The translations under genes were made by a program, and so were the position numbers. From contig CP024846.1 in NCBI GenBank assembly GCA_004564215.1, positions 3,113,501 through 3,177,500 of the forward strand: 64,000 nt of DNA. Reading direction: 5' to 3'. The notes below the pieces were generated by a model. It did no database searches, was not told where the DNA came from, and was given only the letters and a program-made list of their open reading frames with translations. The stretch comes from Beijerinckiaceae bacterium. GTDB lineage: Bacteria; Pseudomonadota; Alphaproteobacteria; Rhizobiales; Beijerinckiaceae. The stretch's first letter is position 1. Each line of letters starts with the position of its first letter. This document shows positions 46,078 through 55,809 of this stretch, piece by piece.

Positions 46078-46093
46078 GCGCGCATATGCGCGC
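46078..46093. promoter_or_regulatory. perfect 16-base palindrome between crp-like and RTX genes
   Basis: GCGCGCATATGCGCGC is self-complementary and lies about 85 bases from the CRP-like start codon and 250 bases before the RTX start. It is not a CRP consensus (TGTGA-N6-TCACA). It could be an operator for the divergent pair or a GC-rich chance palindrome. Confidence 0.3.
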
Positions 46094-46193
46094 CGATGCT
46101 CCATAGTCGGCGAGCGTCCTATGCGCCATGGCCTCGGGCGCCTTCTCCCACAGACACCAATCTCTGGCAAATTTCGCAGGTTTTTGTCCGTGT

Positions 46194-46209
46194 TGTTCCC
46201 CAGGGAACA
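46194..46209. promoter_or_regulatory. inverted repeat TGTTCCC-CA-GGGAACA between crp-like and RTX genes
   Basis: Seven-base perfect arms surround a two-base spacer, 132 bases upstream of the RTX start. Its dyad size and position suit a dimeric regulator. Apart from this and the site at 46078, the 345-base divergent gap holds no gene or other clear signal. Confidence 0.4.
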
Positions 46210-46340
46210 GCGAACGGCAGGCAAAAGGCAAATAGTTGCGGCGCATTAGACGCCGAAAGGAGTCTGCCGGACGTCCTGGCCCCCTGACGAGCCTCGACGT
46301 GGCACTCCCTATTCGGGTCAAACACCGAAGGACAACTTCT

Positions 46341-49300
46341 ATGGCCATTACCAGCAAAAACGCGAACGGAATCCTTTCTCTTTTTGGCGATAGCGCCGGC
46401 AATACCGTCAGAGTCAGCCGCGACGCTGCGGGGAAAATCCTCGCCAACGGCGGCGCGGTGCCGCTACCCGGCAACCCGTCGGTCGTCAACACCAGCCTCG
46501 TCGAAGTGTTTGGCGCGGACGGAAACGACACGATCAGCGTCGATGAAACCAACGGGGCTTTGCCGAAGGCAAATCTGTTCGGCGGCGCCGGCAATGACAC
46601 GCTCATCGGCGGCTCCGGCAATGACCAGCTCTTTGGCGGCGCCGGCAACGACATACTCAGCGGCAAAGGCGGCGACGACTTGCTGTTCGGTGGCGCCGGC
46701 AATGATGTCCTGACGGGCGGAACCGGATCGGATCGGATGTTTGGCGAAGCCGGTGATGACCGCTTCATCTGGAACCCTGGCGAGGGCAGCGATGTGGTCG
46801 AGGGCGGCTCCGGCACCGACACGCTGGAAGTCAATGGTGGCAATGGTGCCGAGGTCTTCACTATCACGGCGAACGGCGGTCGTGTGCGGTTCGACCGTGT
46901 CGACCCGGCGCCCTTCAGCATCGACATCGGGACCACCGAGAACATTGTGCTGAGGGCTAATGGCGGTGACGATGTCATTACCGCAGGCAATGGCCTCGCG
47001 CCTCTGACCAATCTGACCCTCGATGGCGGCGCCGGCAACGACACGATCACTGGCGGTGATGGCGCTGATACGCTCATCGGCGGGGATGGCAATGATATCG
47101 TTACCGGCGGGCGCGGCAATGATGTCGCTTCCCTCGGTTCAGGCGACGATCGGTTCATCTGGAACCCTGGCGACGGCAGCGATGTGGTCGAAGGCCAAGG
47201 CGGTACGGACACGCTCGATTTCCGCGGTGCAAACGTCAGCGAGAATATCGACATTTCCGCCAATGGCTCGCGCGCGCGGTTCTTCCGCAATGTCGCAAAC
47301 ATCACGATGGATCTCAACGGCGTTGAAACCATCGACTTCACCGCCCTTGGTGGGGCCGATAACATTGTCGTGGCCGATCTCAGCGGCACCAATGTTAAGC
47401 AAGTCAACATCGATCTCGGCGCAACGCCAGGAGGTGCCGGCGACGGGCAGGCTGATACGGTCACGGTCAATGGCCGCGCCGGAAATGACGTGATCAACGT
47501 CGCGGCCAGCGGCGGCAATGTCGGCGTCGCGGGCGTCGCGGCACAAGTGGCGATCACCGGAGCGGAAGCGGCCGACGTGCTGATCATCAACGGTTTGGCT
47601 GGAAACGACACGATCGACGCCTCAACCGTGCCTGCGATGTCAGTGCAATTGCAGATCGACGGCGGCGCCGGAAACGACACCATCACCGGCGGCGATGGCA
47701 ATGATGTCCTCATCGGCGGCGACGGCAACGATGTGGTGACGGGCGGCCGCGGCAACGACGTCGCCTTCCTCGGCGCGGGCAACGACCGGTTCATCTGGAA
47801 CCCCGGCGACGGCAGCGACGTGGTCGAGGGTCAGGACGGCACTGACAGCCTCGTTTTCAACGGCTCGAACGCCAGCGAGAACATCGACATCTCCGCTAAC
47901 GGCTCGCGCGTACGCTTCTTCCGCGATGTCGGCGCCATCACAATGGACGTTAACGGCGTTGAAAACATCAACTTTGCGGCGTTCGGCGGCGCCGACAACA
48001 TCGTCGTCAACGATCTCACCGGCACCGATGTGAAGCAGGTTAAGATTGATCTTGCCGGGACCCCCGGCGGAAACACCGGCGACGGCCAGGTCGATACGGT
48101 GACCGTCAATGGGAGCGCCGGAGATGATGTGATCAGCCTGCAGCGTTCGGGCTCGGACATTATCGTCAATGGCCTTGCGGCAAAAGTGACCATCAGTCAC
48201 GTAGAGCAGGGCGACGTGCTCAATATCAACGGTCTGGCCGGCAATGATACGATCGACGGCTCCGCCTTGCTCGCGACGTCACCGCATCTGAACATCAATG
48301 GCGGCGACGGCAATGACACGATCAAGGGGGGCGCGGGTGACGATGTCGTGGCCGGCGGCCGCGGCAATGATGTCGCCTTCCTTGGTGCGGGCAACGACCG
48401 GTTCATCTGGAACCCCGGCGACGGCAGCGACGTGGTCGAGGGTCAGGGCGGGACGGACACGCTCGATTTCCGCGGTGCAAACGTCAGCGAGAATATCGAC
48501 ATTTCCGCCAATGGCGGGCGGGCGCGGTTCTTCCGCGATGTCGCAAACATCACGATGGATCTCAACGGTGTTGAAGACATCGACTTCACTGCGCTCGGTG
48601 GCGCCGATAACATTGTCGTGGGCGATCTCAGCGGCACCGATGTGAAGCAAGTCAACATCGATCTCGGCGCAACGCCTGGAGGCGCCGGCGACGGGCAGCC
48701 GGATACGGTGACGATCAACGGGACCGGTGGAGACGACCTCATCAAGCTGTCGATCGAAAATGGCGCGCTGGTAGTCGACGGGCTTTCGTCCAGAGTGGTG
48801 ATCAAGGACTTCGATCCGAACGACACGATCCATATCGCCGGCCTCGGTGGTGATGACGTCATCGACGCCTCGGGGCTTGGCGCAGGCGCCCCGAAACTGA
48901 CGCTGGATGGTGGCGCCGGCAACGACGTCTTGCTTGGTGGCGGCAGCCCCGCCACTTTGCTCGGCGGTGACGGCGATGATGTGTTGTTGGGAGGAAACAC
49001 CAACGACGTTCTGAACGGTGGTCCTGGCGACAACATCGAGATCCCGTCGTCGGCGCCGCCGGCTCTGGCGTCCACGCAAACGGGCGGCAGCGGATCCAAT
49101 TTGTCGCTTTCCAGCCTTAACCAGGCGGGACCGGGACAAACCATCAATGGCCATGAAAACCTCGAAATCCAGAACGCCTCGGCGGCGAGCGTCACCTTCG
49201 CACCCGGCGCGGCTGGAACCCTGACGCTCGATCATTCGACAGAGTTCTCCGGCAAGGTTTCCGGGTTCGAGGCGACGGACAAACTCGACCTGAAGGACAT

Positions 49301-49514
49301 TGCTTTCGGGGCGAACACGACCGTCGGCTTCTCCGGCGACGCCACCGGCGGAACATTGTCGGTCGGCGACGGCGGCCATTTGGCGAAGATCGCGCTTCTT
49401 GGCAATTATCTGGCGTCGACTTTCGTCGCCTCGGGGGATGGCCACGGCGGCACACAAATCACCGAGCCGCAAATGAGCCAGGCCCCGCTCATCGCGCATC
49501 CACAAACTGCCTGA
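46341..49514 (+). CDS. large RTX calcium-binding repeat protein, type I secretion substrate
   Basis: The ATG at 46341 has AAGGA upstream and gives 1057 residues; no N-terminal signal peptide is present. Many RTX nonapeptides (GGxGxDxLx) occur, with dense blocks near residues 85-135, 225-255, 430-475, 650-680 and 850-900. Between them lie 130-200-residue modules sharing FIWNPGDGSDVVEG and ENIDISANG. The C-terminal ~150 residues form a domain (TLTLDHSTEFSGKVSGFEATDKLDL) seen at the end of many rhizobial secreted repeat proteins and likely carry the uncleaved secretion signal. No enzymatic domain is visible, so a surface or matrix role is likelier than toxin. Its exporter genes follow directly. 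Confidence 0.93.
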   Translation: MAITSKNANGILSLFGDSAGNTVRVSRDAAGKILANGGAVPLPGNPSVVNTSLVEVFGADGNDTISVDETNGALPKANLFGGAGNDTLIGGSGNDQLFGGAGNDILSGKGGDDLLFGGAGNDVLTGGTGSDRMFGEAGDDRFIWNPGEGSDVVEGGSGTDTLEVNGGNGAEVFTITANGGRVRFDRVDPAPFSIDIGTTENIVLRANGGDDVITAGNGLAPLTNLTLDGGAGNDTITGGDGADTLIGGDGNDIVTGGRGNDVASLGSGDDRFIWNPGDGSDVVEGQGGTDTLDFRGANVSENIDISANGSRARFFRNVANITMDLNGVETIDFTALGGADNIVVADLSGTNVKQVNIDLGATPGGAGDGQADTVTVNGRAGNDVINVAASGGNVGVAGVAAQVAITGAEAADVLIINGLAGNDTIDASTVPAMSVQLQIDGGAGNDTITGGDGNDVLIGGDGNDVVTGGRGNDVAFLGAGNDRFIWNPGDGSDVVEGQDGTDSLVFNGSNASENIDISANGSRVRFFRDVGAITMDVNGVENINFAAFGGADNIVVNDLTGTDVKQVKIDLAGTPGGNTGDGQVDTVTVNGSAGDDVISLQRSGSDIIVNGLAAKVTISHVEQGDVLNINGLAGNDTIDGSALLATSPHLNINGGDGNDTIKGGAGDDVVAGGRGNDVAFLGAGNDRFIWNPGDGSDVVEGQGGTDTLDFRGANVSENIDISANGGRARFFRDVANITMDLNGVEDIDFTALGGADNIVVGDLSGTDVKQVNIDLGATPGGAGDGQPDTVTINGTGGDDLIKLSIENGALVVDGLSSRVVIKDFDPNDTIHIAGLGGDDVIDASGLGAGAPKLTLDGGAGNDVLLGGGSPATLLGGDGDDVLLGGNTNDVLNGGPGDNIEIPSSAPPALASTQTGGSGSNLSLSSLNQAGPGQTINGHENLEIQNASAASVTFAPGAAGTLTLDHSTEFSGKVSGFEATDKLDLKDIAFGANTTVGFSGDATGGTLSVGDGGHLAKIALLGNYLASTFVASGDGHGGTQITEPQMSQAPLIAHPQTA
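46740..48900 (+). repeat. long internal tandem repeats of the RTX gene
   Basis: The codons for FIWNPG(D/E)GSDVVEG recur at about 46763, 47154, 47790 and 48402, so units are roughly 390, 640 and 610 bases apart. The units starting at 47154 and 48402 are almost identical over about 300 bases, including synonymous positions, while the unit between them (47790) differs much more in the same region. This points to recent duplication or gene conversion between non-adjacent units. Confidence 0.85.
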
Positions 49515-49647
49515 TGCGATGACGAAGGCCGCGTCGCGATCGAAGCATGATCGCGCCGCGCTCGATACCGACAAGGCGCGCCCGGTCGGCAAACGACTTA
49601 TCACGGCTTCGGACCTTCGCTCCGATTCCATCTCTAATATGTGGTCT

Positions 49648-49671
49648 CGACGCGAACCGGTTTCCGCGTCG
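49648..49671 (+). terminator. hairpin between RTX gene and type I secretion ATPase
   Basis: CGACGCG (49648-49654) and CGCGTCG (49665-49671) are perfect arms, with AACCGGTT inside. CTTTAAAATT follows rather than a run of T. It may be a partial terminator that lowers exporter expression relative to the substrate, as happens between hlyA and hlyB in E. coli (established), or a short dispersed repeat. Confidence 0.4.
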
Positions 49672-49697
49672 CTTTAAAATTCCTGTTGGAGGCTGCT

Positions 49698-51839
49698 GTG
49701 ACCACTGAACAGAACAATGCGGAGCCTTTGGATCAGGGTCTATCCGTCCTGGTGACGCTTTTGCAATTTCAGGGCGTCGGTGTTGCCGCGGGTCAGTTGC
49801 GGCATCGGTTTGGCGGGGCATCGGTCGGGGTTTCCGACATGCTGCGCTGCGCCCGAGAATTCGGTCTCAAGGCGCGGGCGATCAAATCGAGCTGGTCGAG
49901 GCTCGCGGCGATTACGCTGCCGGGCATCGCCGTGCTTCGCGACGGAGGCTTTCTCTTGCTCGGCAAGGTCGGCGACGAAGAAGCAATTGTTCAATCGCCG
50001 CATTCGCCCCGCCCAACCTTGATGTCGCGGGCCGAACTCGAGGCGGCGTGGGATGGCCGACTGGTTCTGATGACACGGCGGGCCGGGCTCGTCGAGCTGT
50101 CGCGCCGTTTCGACATCAGCTGGTTCCTCGGTGCGATCCACAAATACCGCCGCGTGCTCGGGAGTGTCCTCGTCGCCTCCTTCTTTTTGCAGCTGTTCGG
50201 ACTCGTGTCGCCGCTGTTCTTCCAGGTCGTCATCGACAAGGTGCTGGCCCATCGTAGCCTCGGCACGCTCGATGTTCTGATGGTCGGCCTCGTCGGTATC
50301 GCGGTGTTTGAGACGATACTGGGCGGCGCGCGGACCTATCTCTTCGCACACACCACCAACCGCATCGACGTGGAACTCGGGGCGCGATTATTCCGCCATC
50401 TGCTGGCGTTGCCGACTGCGTATTTTCAGGCCCGGCGTGTCGGCGATTCGGTCGCGCGCGTGCGCGAGCTGGAAAACATCCGCCAGTTTCTGACGAGCTC
50501 CGCGCTGACTCTCATCATCGATCTTTTTTTCACCTTCGTGTTTCTCGGGGTGATGTTTCTCTATTCGCCGTTGCTCACCTTCATCGTTGTCGCATCGTTT
50601 CCGTTCTACATCGCCATCTCTGCGACCGCGACGCCCTTGTTCCGGCGTCGCCTCAATGAGAAATTCGAGCGGGGTGCCGAAAATCAGGCCTTTCTGGTTG
50701 AGCGGGTTGCGGGCATTGAAACCCTCAAGGCGATGGCGGTCGAGCCGCAAATGCAGCGCAAATGGGAGGAGCAGCTTGCCGCCTACGTCAGCGCGAGTTT
50801 CCGCGTGCTCAGCCTCGGCAACACCGCGAGCCAGCTGGTCCAGCTGATCAGCAAGATCGTCACCGCCGCGGTGCTCTATTTTGGGGCGCGGCTGGTCATC
50901 GATGGAAGCCTGACGATCGGGGAGCTCGTCGCCTTCAATATTCTGGCCGGGCGGGTCAGCGCGCCTGTGTTGCGCCTCGCCCAGCTCTGGCAGGATTTCC
51001 ATCAGGCCCGGCTGTCGGTGACGCGGCTCGGTGATATTTTGAACGCCGTCCCGGAGCCAACCTTCAATCCGGGCCAGACGGCCTTGCCGGCCATCCGGGG
51101 CGATATCGCATTCGAGCATGTCACCTTCCGCTACCGGATCGATGGCCCGGAAACCCTGCACGACCTCAGCTTCAACGCGCCGGCCGGACAGGTCATCGGG
51201 ATCGTCGGTCCCTCGGGTTCAGGCAAGAGCACGCTGGCCAAGCTGATCCAGCGGCTCTACGTTCCGGAGAGCGGGCGTGTTCTCGTCGACGGCGTCGATC
51301 TCGCCATGGTCGACCCGGCCTGGCTGCGCCGTCAGATCGGCGTCGTGCTTCAGGAAAATGTGTTGTTCAATTGCTCGGTGCGCGACAACATCGCGCTTGC
51401 CGATCCGGCGATGCCGATCGAGCGGGTGATCGCCGCGGCGAAGCTCGCCGGCGCCCATGATTTCGTGCTGGAGCTTCCCAAAGCCTATGACACGATCGTC
51501 GGCGAACGTGGCGGCAGCCTCTCGGGCGGCCAGCGCCAGCGCCTTGCCATCGCCCGCGCGCTGGTGATGAACCCGCGCATTCTGATTTTCGACGAAGCGA
51601 CCAGCGCGCTCGATTATGAGAGCGAGCGCGTGATCCAGGACAACATGGCGCAAATCGTCCGCGGCCGCACCGTGTTCATCGTCGCTCACCGGCTCTCCAC
51701 CGTGCGGCGGGCCGACCGGATCATTACCATCGACCACGGCCGACTGACCGAGGACGGCGGCCATGACGAGCTGATCAGGACCAACGGGCGCTACGCGTCA
51801 CTCCACCGTCTACAGGCAGGTCTCCATGAAGTACGCTGA
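49698..51839 (+). CDS. type I secretion ABC transporter (ATPase/permease)
   Basis: The GTG at 49698 has TGGAGG six bases upstream and gives 713 residues. The N-terminal ~130 residues form a C39 peptidase-like domain without the catalytic Cys, as in HlyB. Membrane segments occupy about 150-440. The ATPase shows Walker A GPSGSGKST (near 504), the signature LSGGQRQR (near 608) and Walker B ILIFDEATSALD (near 628). It exports the RTX protein encoded immediately upstream. Its end overlaps the adaptor gene by 14 bases. Confidence 0.96.
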   Translation: MTTEQNNAEPLDQGLSVLVTLLQFQGVGVAAGQLRHRFGGASVGVSDMLRCAREFGLKARAIKSSWSRLAAITLPGIAVLRDGGFLLLGKVGDEEAIVQSPHSPRPTLMSRAELEAAWDGRLVLMTRRAGLVELSRRFDISWFLGAIHKYRRVLGSVLVASFFLQLFGLVSPLFFQVVIDKVLAHRSLGTLDVLMVGLVGIAVFETILGGARTYLFAHTTNRIDVELGARLFRHLLALPTAYFQARRVGDSVARVRELENIRQFLTSSALTLIIDLFFTFVFLGVMFLYSPLLTFIVVASFPFYIAISATATPLFRRRLNEKFERGAENQAFLVERVAGIETLKAMAVEPQMQRKWEEQLAAYVSASFRVLSLGNTASQLVQLISKIVTAAVLYFGARLVIDGSLTIGELVAFNILAGRVSAPVLRLAQLWQDFHQARLSVTRLGDILNAVPEPTFNPGQTALPAIRGDIAFEHVTFRYRIDGPETLHDLSFNAPAGQVIGIVGPSGSGKSTLAKLIQRLYVPESGRVLVDGVDLAMVDPAWLRRQIGVVLQENVLFNCSVRDNIALADPAMPIERVIAAAKLAGAHDFVLELPKAYDTIVGERGGSLSGGQRQRLAIARALVMNPRILIFDEATSALDYESERVIQDNMAQIVRGRTVFIVAHRLSTVRRADRIITIDHGRLTEDGGHDELIRTNGRYASLHRLQAGLHEVR

Positions 51840-53253
51840 GAACATCCTCCCTTTTTCATCGGCCAAATCGCGCCGGCGCGATGAGCTCGCCTTCCTTCCG
51901 GCCGCCCTCGAGATCGTCGAGACGCCGGCACCGCCGCTCGTCGGCTTGATGAGCGGAACGATCATCGCGCTGTTCTGCCTAGCGCTCGCCTGGGCGTGCT
52001 TGGCGCGCATCGACATCATCGCCTCGGCGCAAGGCAAGATCGTATCGAACGGTCGGACAAAAATTATTCAGCCCTTTGAGACCGGGGTGGTTCGCGAAAT
52101 CCGCGTCCACGATGGACAATATGTCAAGGCTGGCGATGTTCTGATCGAACTCGATCCGACCATCAACCAGGCGGATGGCCGGCATCTTCATGGCGATCTC
52201 CTCGCCGCTGAACTCGATCTCGCGCGGCTCACCGCGGCGCTTGGCGAGGGGCCGGATCCCGCGGCGGCGTTTCAACCTCCGGAAGGTGCCAGCGAGACCC
52301 AAATCTCGACGCAGCGGCAATTTCTCATGCATGAGCTCGATGAGCATCGCGCCAAGCTTGCCGCCCTCGATCGACAAAAGACCCAAAAAGAAGCCGAACT
52401 CGTGACCGTCGCATCGTCGGTGAAAAAGCTCGAGACTGTCCTTCCTGTCCTCCGCGACCGGGTCGAGATCCGGCAGATTCTGTTCTCGCGTCAGATCGGC
52501 TCGAAAGCCAATTATCTCGAACTCTATCAAAGCCTGGTGGAAACCGAGCAGGAGCTGGCTGTAGAGAAAAACAAGATCCAGGAATCAGAAGCGGCCGTCG
52601 CGGCGATTGCCCAGGCGCGCGCGCAGGCCGACGCCGAATACCGCCGCACCCTTTTCGGCGAGTTGGCCGAGGCGCAGCGCAAGGCCGCCGGGCTGCGCGA
52701 GGATCTGATCAAGGCGGAGCAAAAAACCAAGCTCCAGGTTCTGACGGCACCGGTTGACGGCGCGGTGCAACAGCTTGCGGTGCATACGATCGGGGGCGTT
52801 GTCACGCCGGGGCAGGCGCTGCTGGCAGTGGCACCGGAAGATAACCATATCGAAATCGAAGCAATGGTTACGAACCGCGATATCGGTTTTGTTCACGCCG
52901 GCCAGGACGCCGAGATCAAGATCGATACTTTCAACTTCACCAAATATGGCCTCATTCACGGCCGCGTCCTGAGCGTATCGCAAGACGCCATCTCACGCAG
53001 CAAACCACAGGACAAAGCCGACGGCCAGAATGTCGGGAATGAAAACGAAACCAGCGAACCAAAGGGCCAAGAGCTCGTCTATGCCGCCCGGATTGCGCTT
53101 GACCGCACCCAGATGCAGGTCGACGAAAACCTTGTCAATCTCTCGCCCGGAATGGCGACCACCGTGGAAATCAAGACCGGCACGCGTCGGATCATAGACT
53201 ACCTGCTGTCGCCGTTGCTCAAATACAAGCAGGAGAGCCTACGCGAAAGATGA
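51826..53253 (+). CDS. HlyD-family type I secretion periplasmic adaptor
   Basis: The protein has 475 residues. A short cytoplasmic N-terminus and one membrane segment (about 45-65) are followed by the lipoyl-like half VVREIRVHDGQYVKAGDVLIELDPT (near 88). A long coiled coil comes next (about 120-300), then the second lipoyl half and the beta-barrel domain with TAPVDGAVQQLAVHTIGGVVTPGQ (near 306). It bridges the ABC transporter to an outer-membrane TolC. No tolC gene is adjacent, so the TolC at 14.2 kb or another copy must complete the channel. Confidence 0.95.
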   Translation: MKYAENILPFSSAKSRRRDELAFLPAALEIVETPAPPLVGLMSGTIIALFCLALAWACLARIDIIASAQGKIVSNGRTKIIQPFETGVVREIRVHDGQYVKAGDVLIELDPTINQADGRHLHGDLLAAELDLARLTAALGEGPDPAAAFQPPEGASETQISTQRQFLMHELDEHRAKLAALDRQKTQKEAELVTVASSVKKLETVLPVLRDRVEIRQILFSRQIGSKANYLELYQSLVETEQELAVEKNKIQESEAAVAAIAQARAQADAEYRRTLFGELAEAQRKAAGLREDLIKAEQKTKLQVLTAPVDGAVQQLAVHTIGGVVTPGQALLAVAPEDNHIEIEAMVTNRDIGFVHAGQDAEIKIDTFNFTKYGLIHGRVLSVSQDAISRSKPQDKADGQNVGNENETSEPKGQELVYAARIALDRTQMQVDENLVNLSPGMATTVEIKTGTRRIIDYLLSPLLKYKQESLRER

Positions 53254-53496
53254 TCGTGGACGCCGGCTTTCGCACAGCCATCGCCGAGGCTGGCAAATTA
53301 GGGCGGGAACTTGTGGAACTCGCAACCACGGATCCTCGTCGGTTCGGGCGGGAGAAACTTGGCGGCCAATGCCACGCCTTGGCCCTTCGCACGGACCAGC
53401 CCTTCGGTTGATCCACCGCGCCGCGCGCAGCGGGTCAGCCGCGCTCAACTGGCTTAAAAAGGGGATTTGGCTCGTCGCCAAAAGCGCCGATCGATC

Positions 53497-53784
53497 TCAG
53501 GCGGCGCAGGAAAGCTTCACGGCAAAGCCGGTGGCGAGCACGCGCTTGAGTTTCATCCCGGTCTCGTCGATCCGGATCACGTCGTCGTTTTGATAATCCA
53601 CCCGGATGATGGCGTCGGCATCGATGTCTTCAGCCTTGCGGATGAGTTCGCGCAGAACGAGTTCGCGCCAATTCTCTTGCAAAGGGGAGCCGTGCGCCGG
53701 GTGCCAGGTGGAGGCAGCCTCGATCTTGCCGATCGTGTAGAGAACGCGTCCTCCTTCGATGGCGCCGGTCGAGCTGATACGCAT
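53497..53784 (-). CDS. YbjQ-like heavy-metal-binding domain family protein
   Basis: The ATG at 53784 has GGAG eight bases upstream; an in-frame GTG at 53805 is less likely. The 95-residue protein fits the UPF0145/YbjQ pattern: an N-terminal strand (STGAIEGGRVLYTIGKIEA), a helix with RELIRKAEDIDADAIIRVDYQNDD and a final strand. The similarity is moderate and the function of the family is not settled. It is a single gene between the secretion genes and purH. The 243 bases downstream, up to the adaptor gene, hold nothing I can support. Confidence 0.7.
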   Translation of the reverse strand: MRISSTGAIEGGRVLYTIGKIEAASTWHPAHGSPLQENWRELVLRELIRKAEDIDADAIIRVDYQNDDVIRIDETGMKLKRVLATGFAVKLSCAA

Positions 53785-53940
53785 AAGCTTAGTCTCCGTA
53801 ATCACTTACCATCAATGAGCAGATCATCTCTAATGAGCAGAGGTTTCTCTTGCCTTAATGCGTGAGCAAAGCGGCCATTTCGAGACGTATAATCGCAGTT
53901 TGGAGCGCTTCAAGCTGTGCCGTCCCGCACGGGAGGCGCG

Positions 53941-55533
53941 CTAATGCCGAAAATGCCGGACCCCGGTGAATACCATGGCCAAGCCGGCGGTGTCGGCGGC
54001 TTCGATGACTTCCCCATCCCGCATCGATCCGCCGGGCTGAATAATCGCGGTAGCGCCGGCCTCGGCGGCCGCGAGCAGGCCGTCGGCGAAGGGGAAAAAG
54101 GCATCGGAAGCAACAACCGAACCTTTGGCTAGACTGTCTTGTAGACCCAAGGCCTTGGCGGCTTCGGCCGCTTTCAGCGCCGCAATTCTTGAGGAATCGA
54201 CCCGGCTCATTTGGCCGGCGCCAATGCCGACGGTCGCGCCCTCCTTGGCGTAGACGATGGCATTGGATTTCACATGCTTGGCAACGCGAAAGGCAAATTT
54301 GAGATCGCGGAGTTCCGCCGCGTTCGGAGCCCGTTTGGTCACCACACGCAAATCCATGTCATCGACATTTGCATTGTCGCGGGTCTGAACCAGAAGGCCG
54401 CCGGCAACCGGGCGAAAGTTCAGCCCCGCCGCGCGGGGATCCGGAAGACCGCCCGTGATCAGCAGACGCAAGTTCTTCTTGGTCGCAATAAGTTCGATGG
54501 CTTCGTCATCTGCATCCGGGGCTATGATGACTTCCGTAAAAATCTTGACGATCTCCGCGGCCGCAGCCGCGTCGAGCTTGCGATTTATTGCAACAATGCC
54601 GCCAAACGCCGAGACCGGATCGCAGCGCAGGGCGCGCTCATAGGCGAGCGCGACATTGTTTGCCTCGGCGACGCCGCAGGGGTTTGCATGTTTGATGATT
54701 GCAACGGCTGCCGTTTGCGTCGGATCGAATTCGCTGATGAGTTCGAACGCGGCATCGGTATCGTTAACGTTATTATACGAAAGTTCCTTGCCCTGAAGCT
54801 GACGGGCGGTGGCGACGCCGGGGCGCCGGTCGGCCGTCGCATAAAAGGCTGCCGCCTGATGTGGATTCTCGCCATACCGTAGGCTCAAAGCGAGCCTGCC
54901 GCCGAACGCGCGATAAGTCGGCGTCTCGACGTTGATGGCATTGGCCAGCCAATTTGAGATCGTGGCATCATAGGTTGCCGTCCGCGCAAAGGCCTTTTGC
55001 GCAAGCCATTGACGCAGAGCCCTTGTGGTCGAGCCGCGATGCTTCGCCAACTCGTCGACGATTTTGGCATAATCGTCGACGTCCACCACGACGGCGACAT
55101 CGTCATAATTTTTGGCAGCGGCACGAATCATCGCCGGTCCGCCGATGTCGATGTTTTCGATGCATTCAGCAAACGCGGCGCCTTTGCCGATCGTCGCTTC
55201 GAACGGATAAAGATTGACGACCAGGAGATCGATCGGCGCGATGCCATGCGCCAGCATCGCCGCCTCATGTTCCGGATTTTCCCGGATCGCCAGAAGTCCA
55301 CCGTGAACCTTTGGGTGAAGGGTTTTGACCCGTCCGTCGAGGAGTTCAGGAAACCCGGTCAGATCGGAGATGTCGCGAACCGGCAGGCCGGCCTCGGCAA
55401 GCTGTTTCCGCGTTCCACCGGTCGAAATCAGCTCGACGTCCGACGCAATGAGGCTGCGTGCGAAATCCAGGAGCCCGGTCTTGTCGGAAACGGAGATTAG
55501 CGCGCGCGTGACGCGGCGAAGGTCGCTCGGCAT
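53941..55533 (-). CDS. purH: bifunctional AICAR formyltransferase / IMP cyclohydrolase
   Basis: The protein has 530 residues and carries out the last two steps of purine synthesis. The N-terminal MGS-like IMP cyclohydrolase domain (about 1-145) begins [18 protein letters not shown] and contains [16 protein letters not shown]. The transformylase domain follows (about 150-530), with the catalytic Lys-His in [11 protein letters not shown] (near 268). The C-terminal motif [14 protein letters not shown] is intact. It is a single gene. Confidence 0.98.
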   Translation of the reverse strand: MPSDLRRVTRALISVSDKTGLLDFARSLIASDVELISTGGTRKQLAEAGLPVRDISDLTGFPELLDGRVKTLHPKVHGGLLAIRENPEHEAAMLAHGIAPIDLLVVNLYPFEATIGKGAAFAECIENIDIGGPAMIRAAAKNYDDVAVVVDVDDYAKIVDELAKHRGSTTRALRQWLAQKAFARTATYDATISNWLANAINVETPTYRAFGGRLALSLRYGENPHQAAAFYATADRRPGVATARQLQGKELSYNNVNDTDAAFELISEFDPTQTAAVAIIKHANPCGVAEANNVALAYERALRCDPVSAFGGIVAINRKLDAAAAAEIVKIFTEVIIAPDADDEAIELIATKKNLRLLITGGLPDPRAAGLNFRPVAGGLLVQTRDNANVDDMDLRVVTKRAPNAAELRDLKFAFRVAKHVKSNAIVYAKEGATVGIGAGQMSRVDSSRIAALKAAEAAKALGLQDSLAKGSVVASDAFFPFADGLLAAAEAGATAIIQPGGSMRDGEVIEAADTAGLAMVFTGVRHFRH

Positions 55534-55809
55534 GGGATCGGCTTGCGGCTTTTGAGAAGCGGATGATGGCGTTTGAACAGGCTGTTAACACGCGCCGCCG
55601 GTAACGCCTATCGTCGAAACGACGGATCCTCAAATTCCTGGGTGGGCAGGCGGCATCGTAGCGCCCCGAAACAAGCGTAAGCTAAGGTTCTGTGAGGCAG
55701 CGACAAATTGTCCGGGGCAGGGGTGGCACATACTGCTGTGCCAACCGGCAAACCGACGCGCTGGCGACGCGTGCCGGGAAGGCTTAAATGACAGGCATTG
55801 GAGGAAGCC

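Noticed and set aside
46280..46300. sigma54 promoter (TGGCAC...) before the RTX gene
   Set aside because: TGGCAC is present but the -12 element is not TTGC at the required spacing.
46037..47794. 585-codon minus-strand frame opposite the RTX gene
   Set aside because: Its Ser/Pro repeats mirror the RTX nonapeptide repeats on the other strand.
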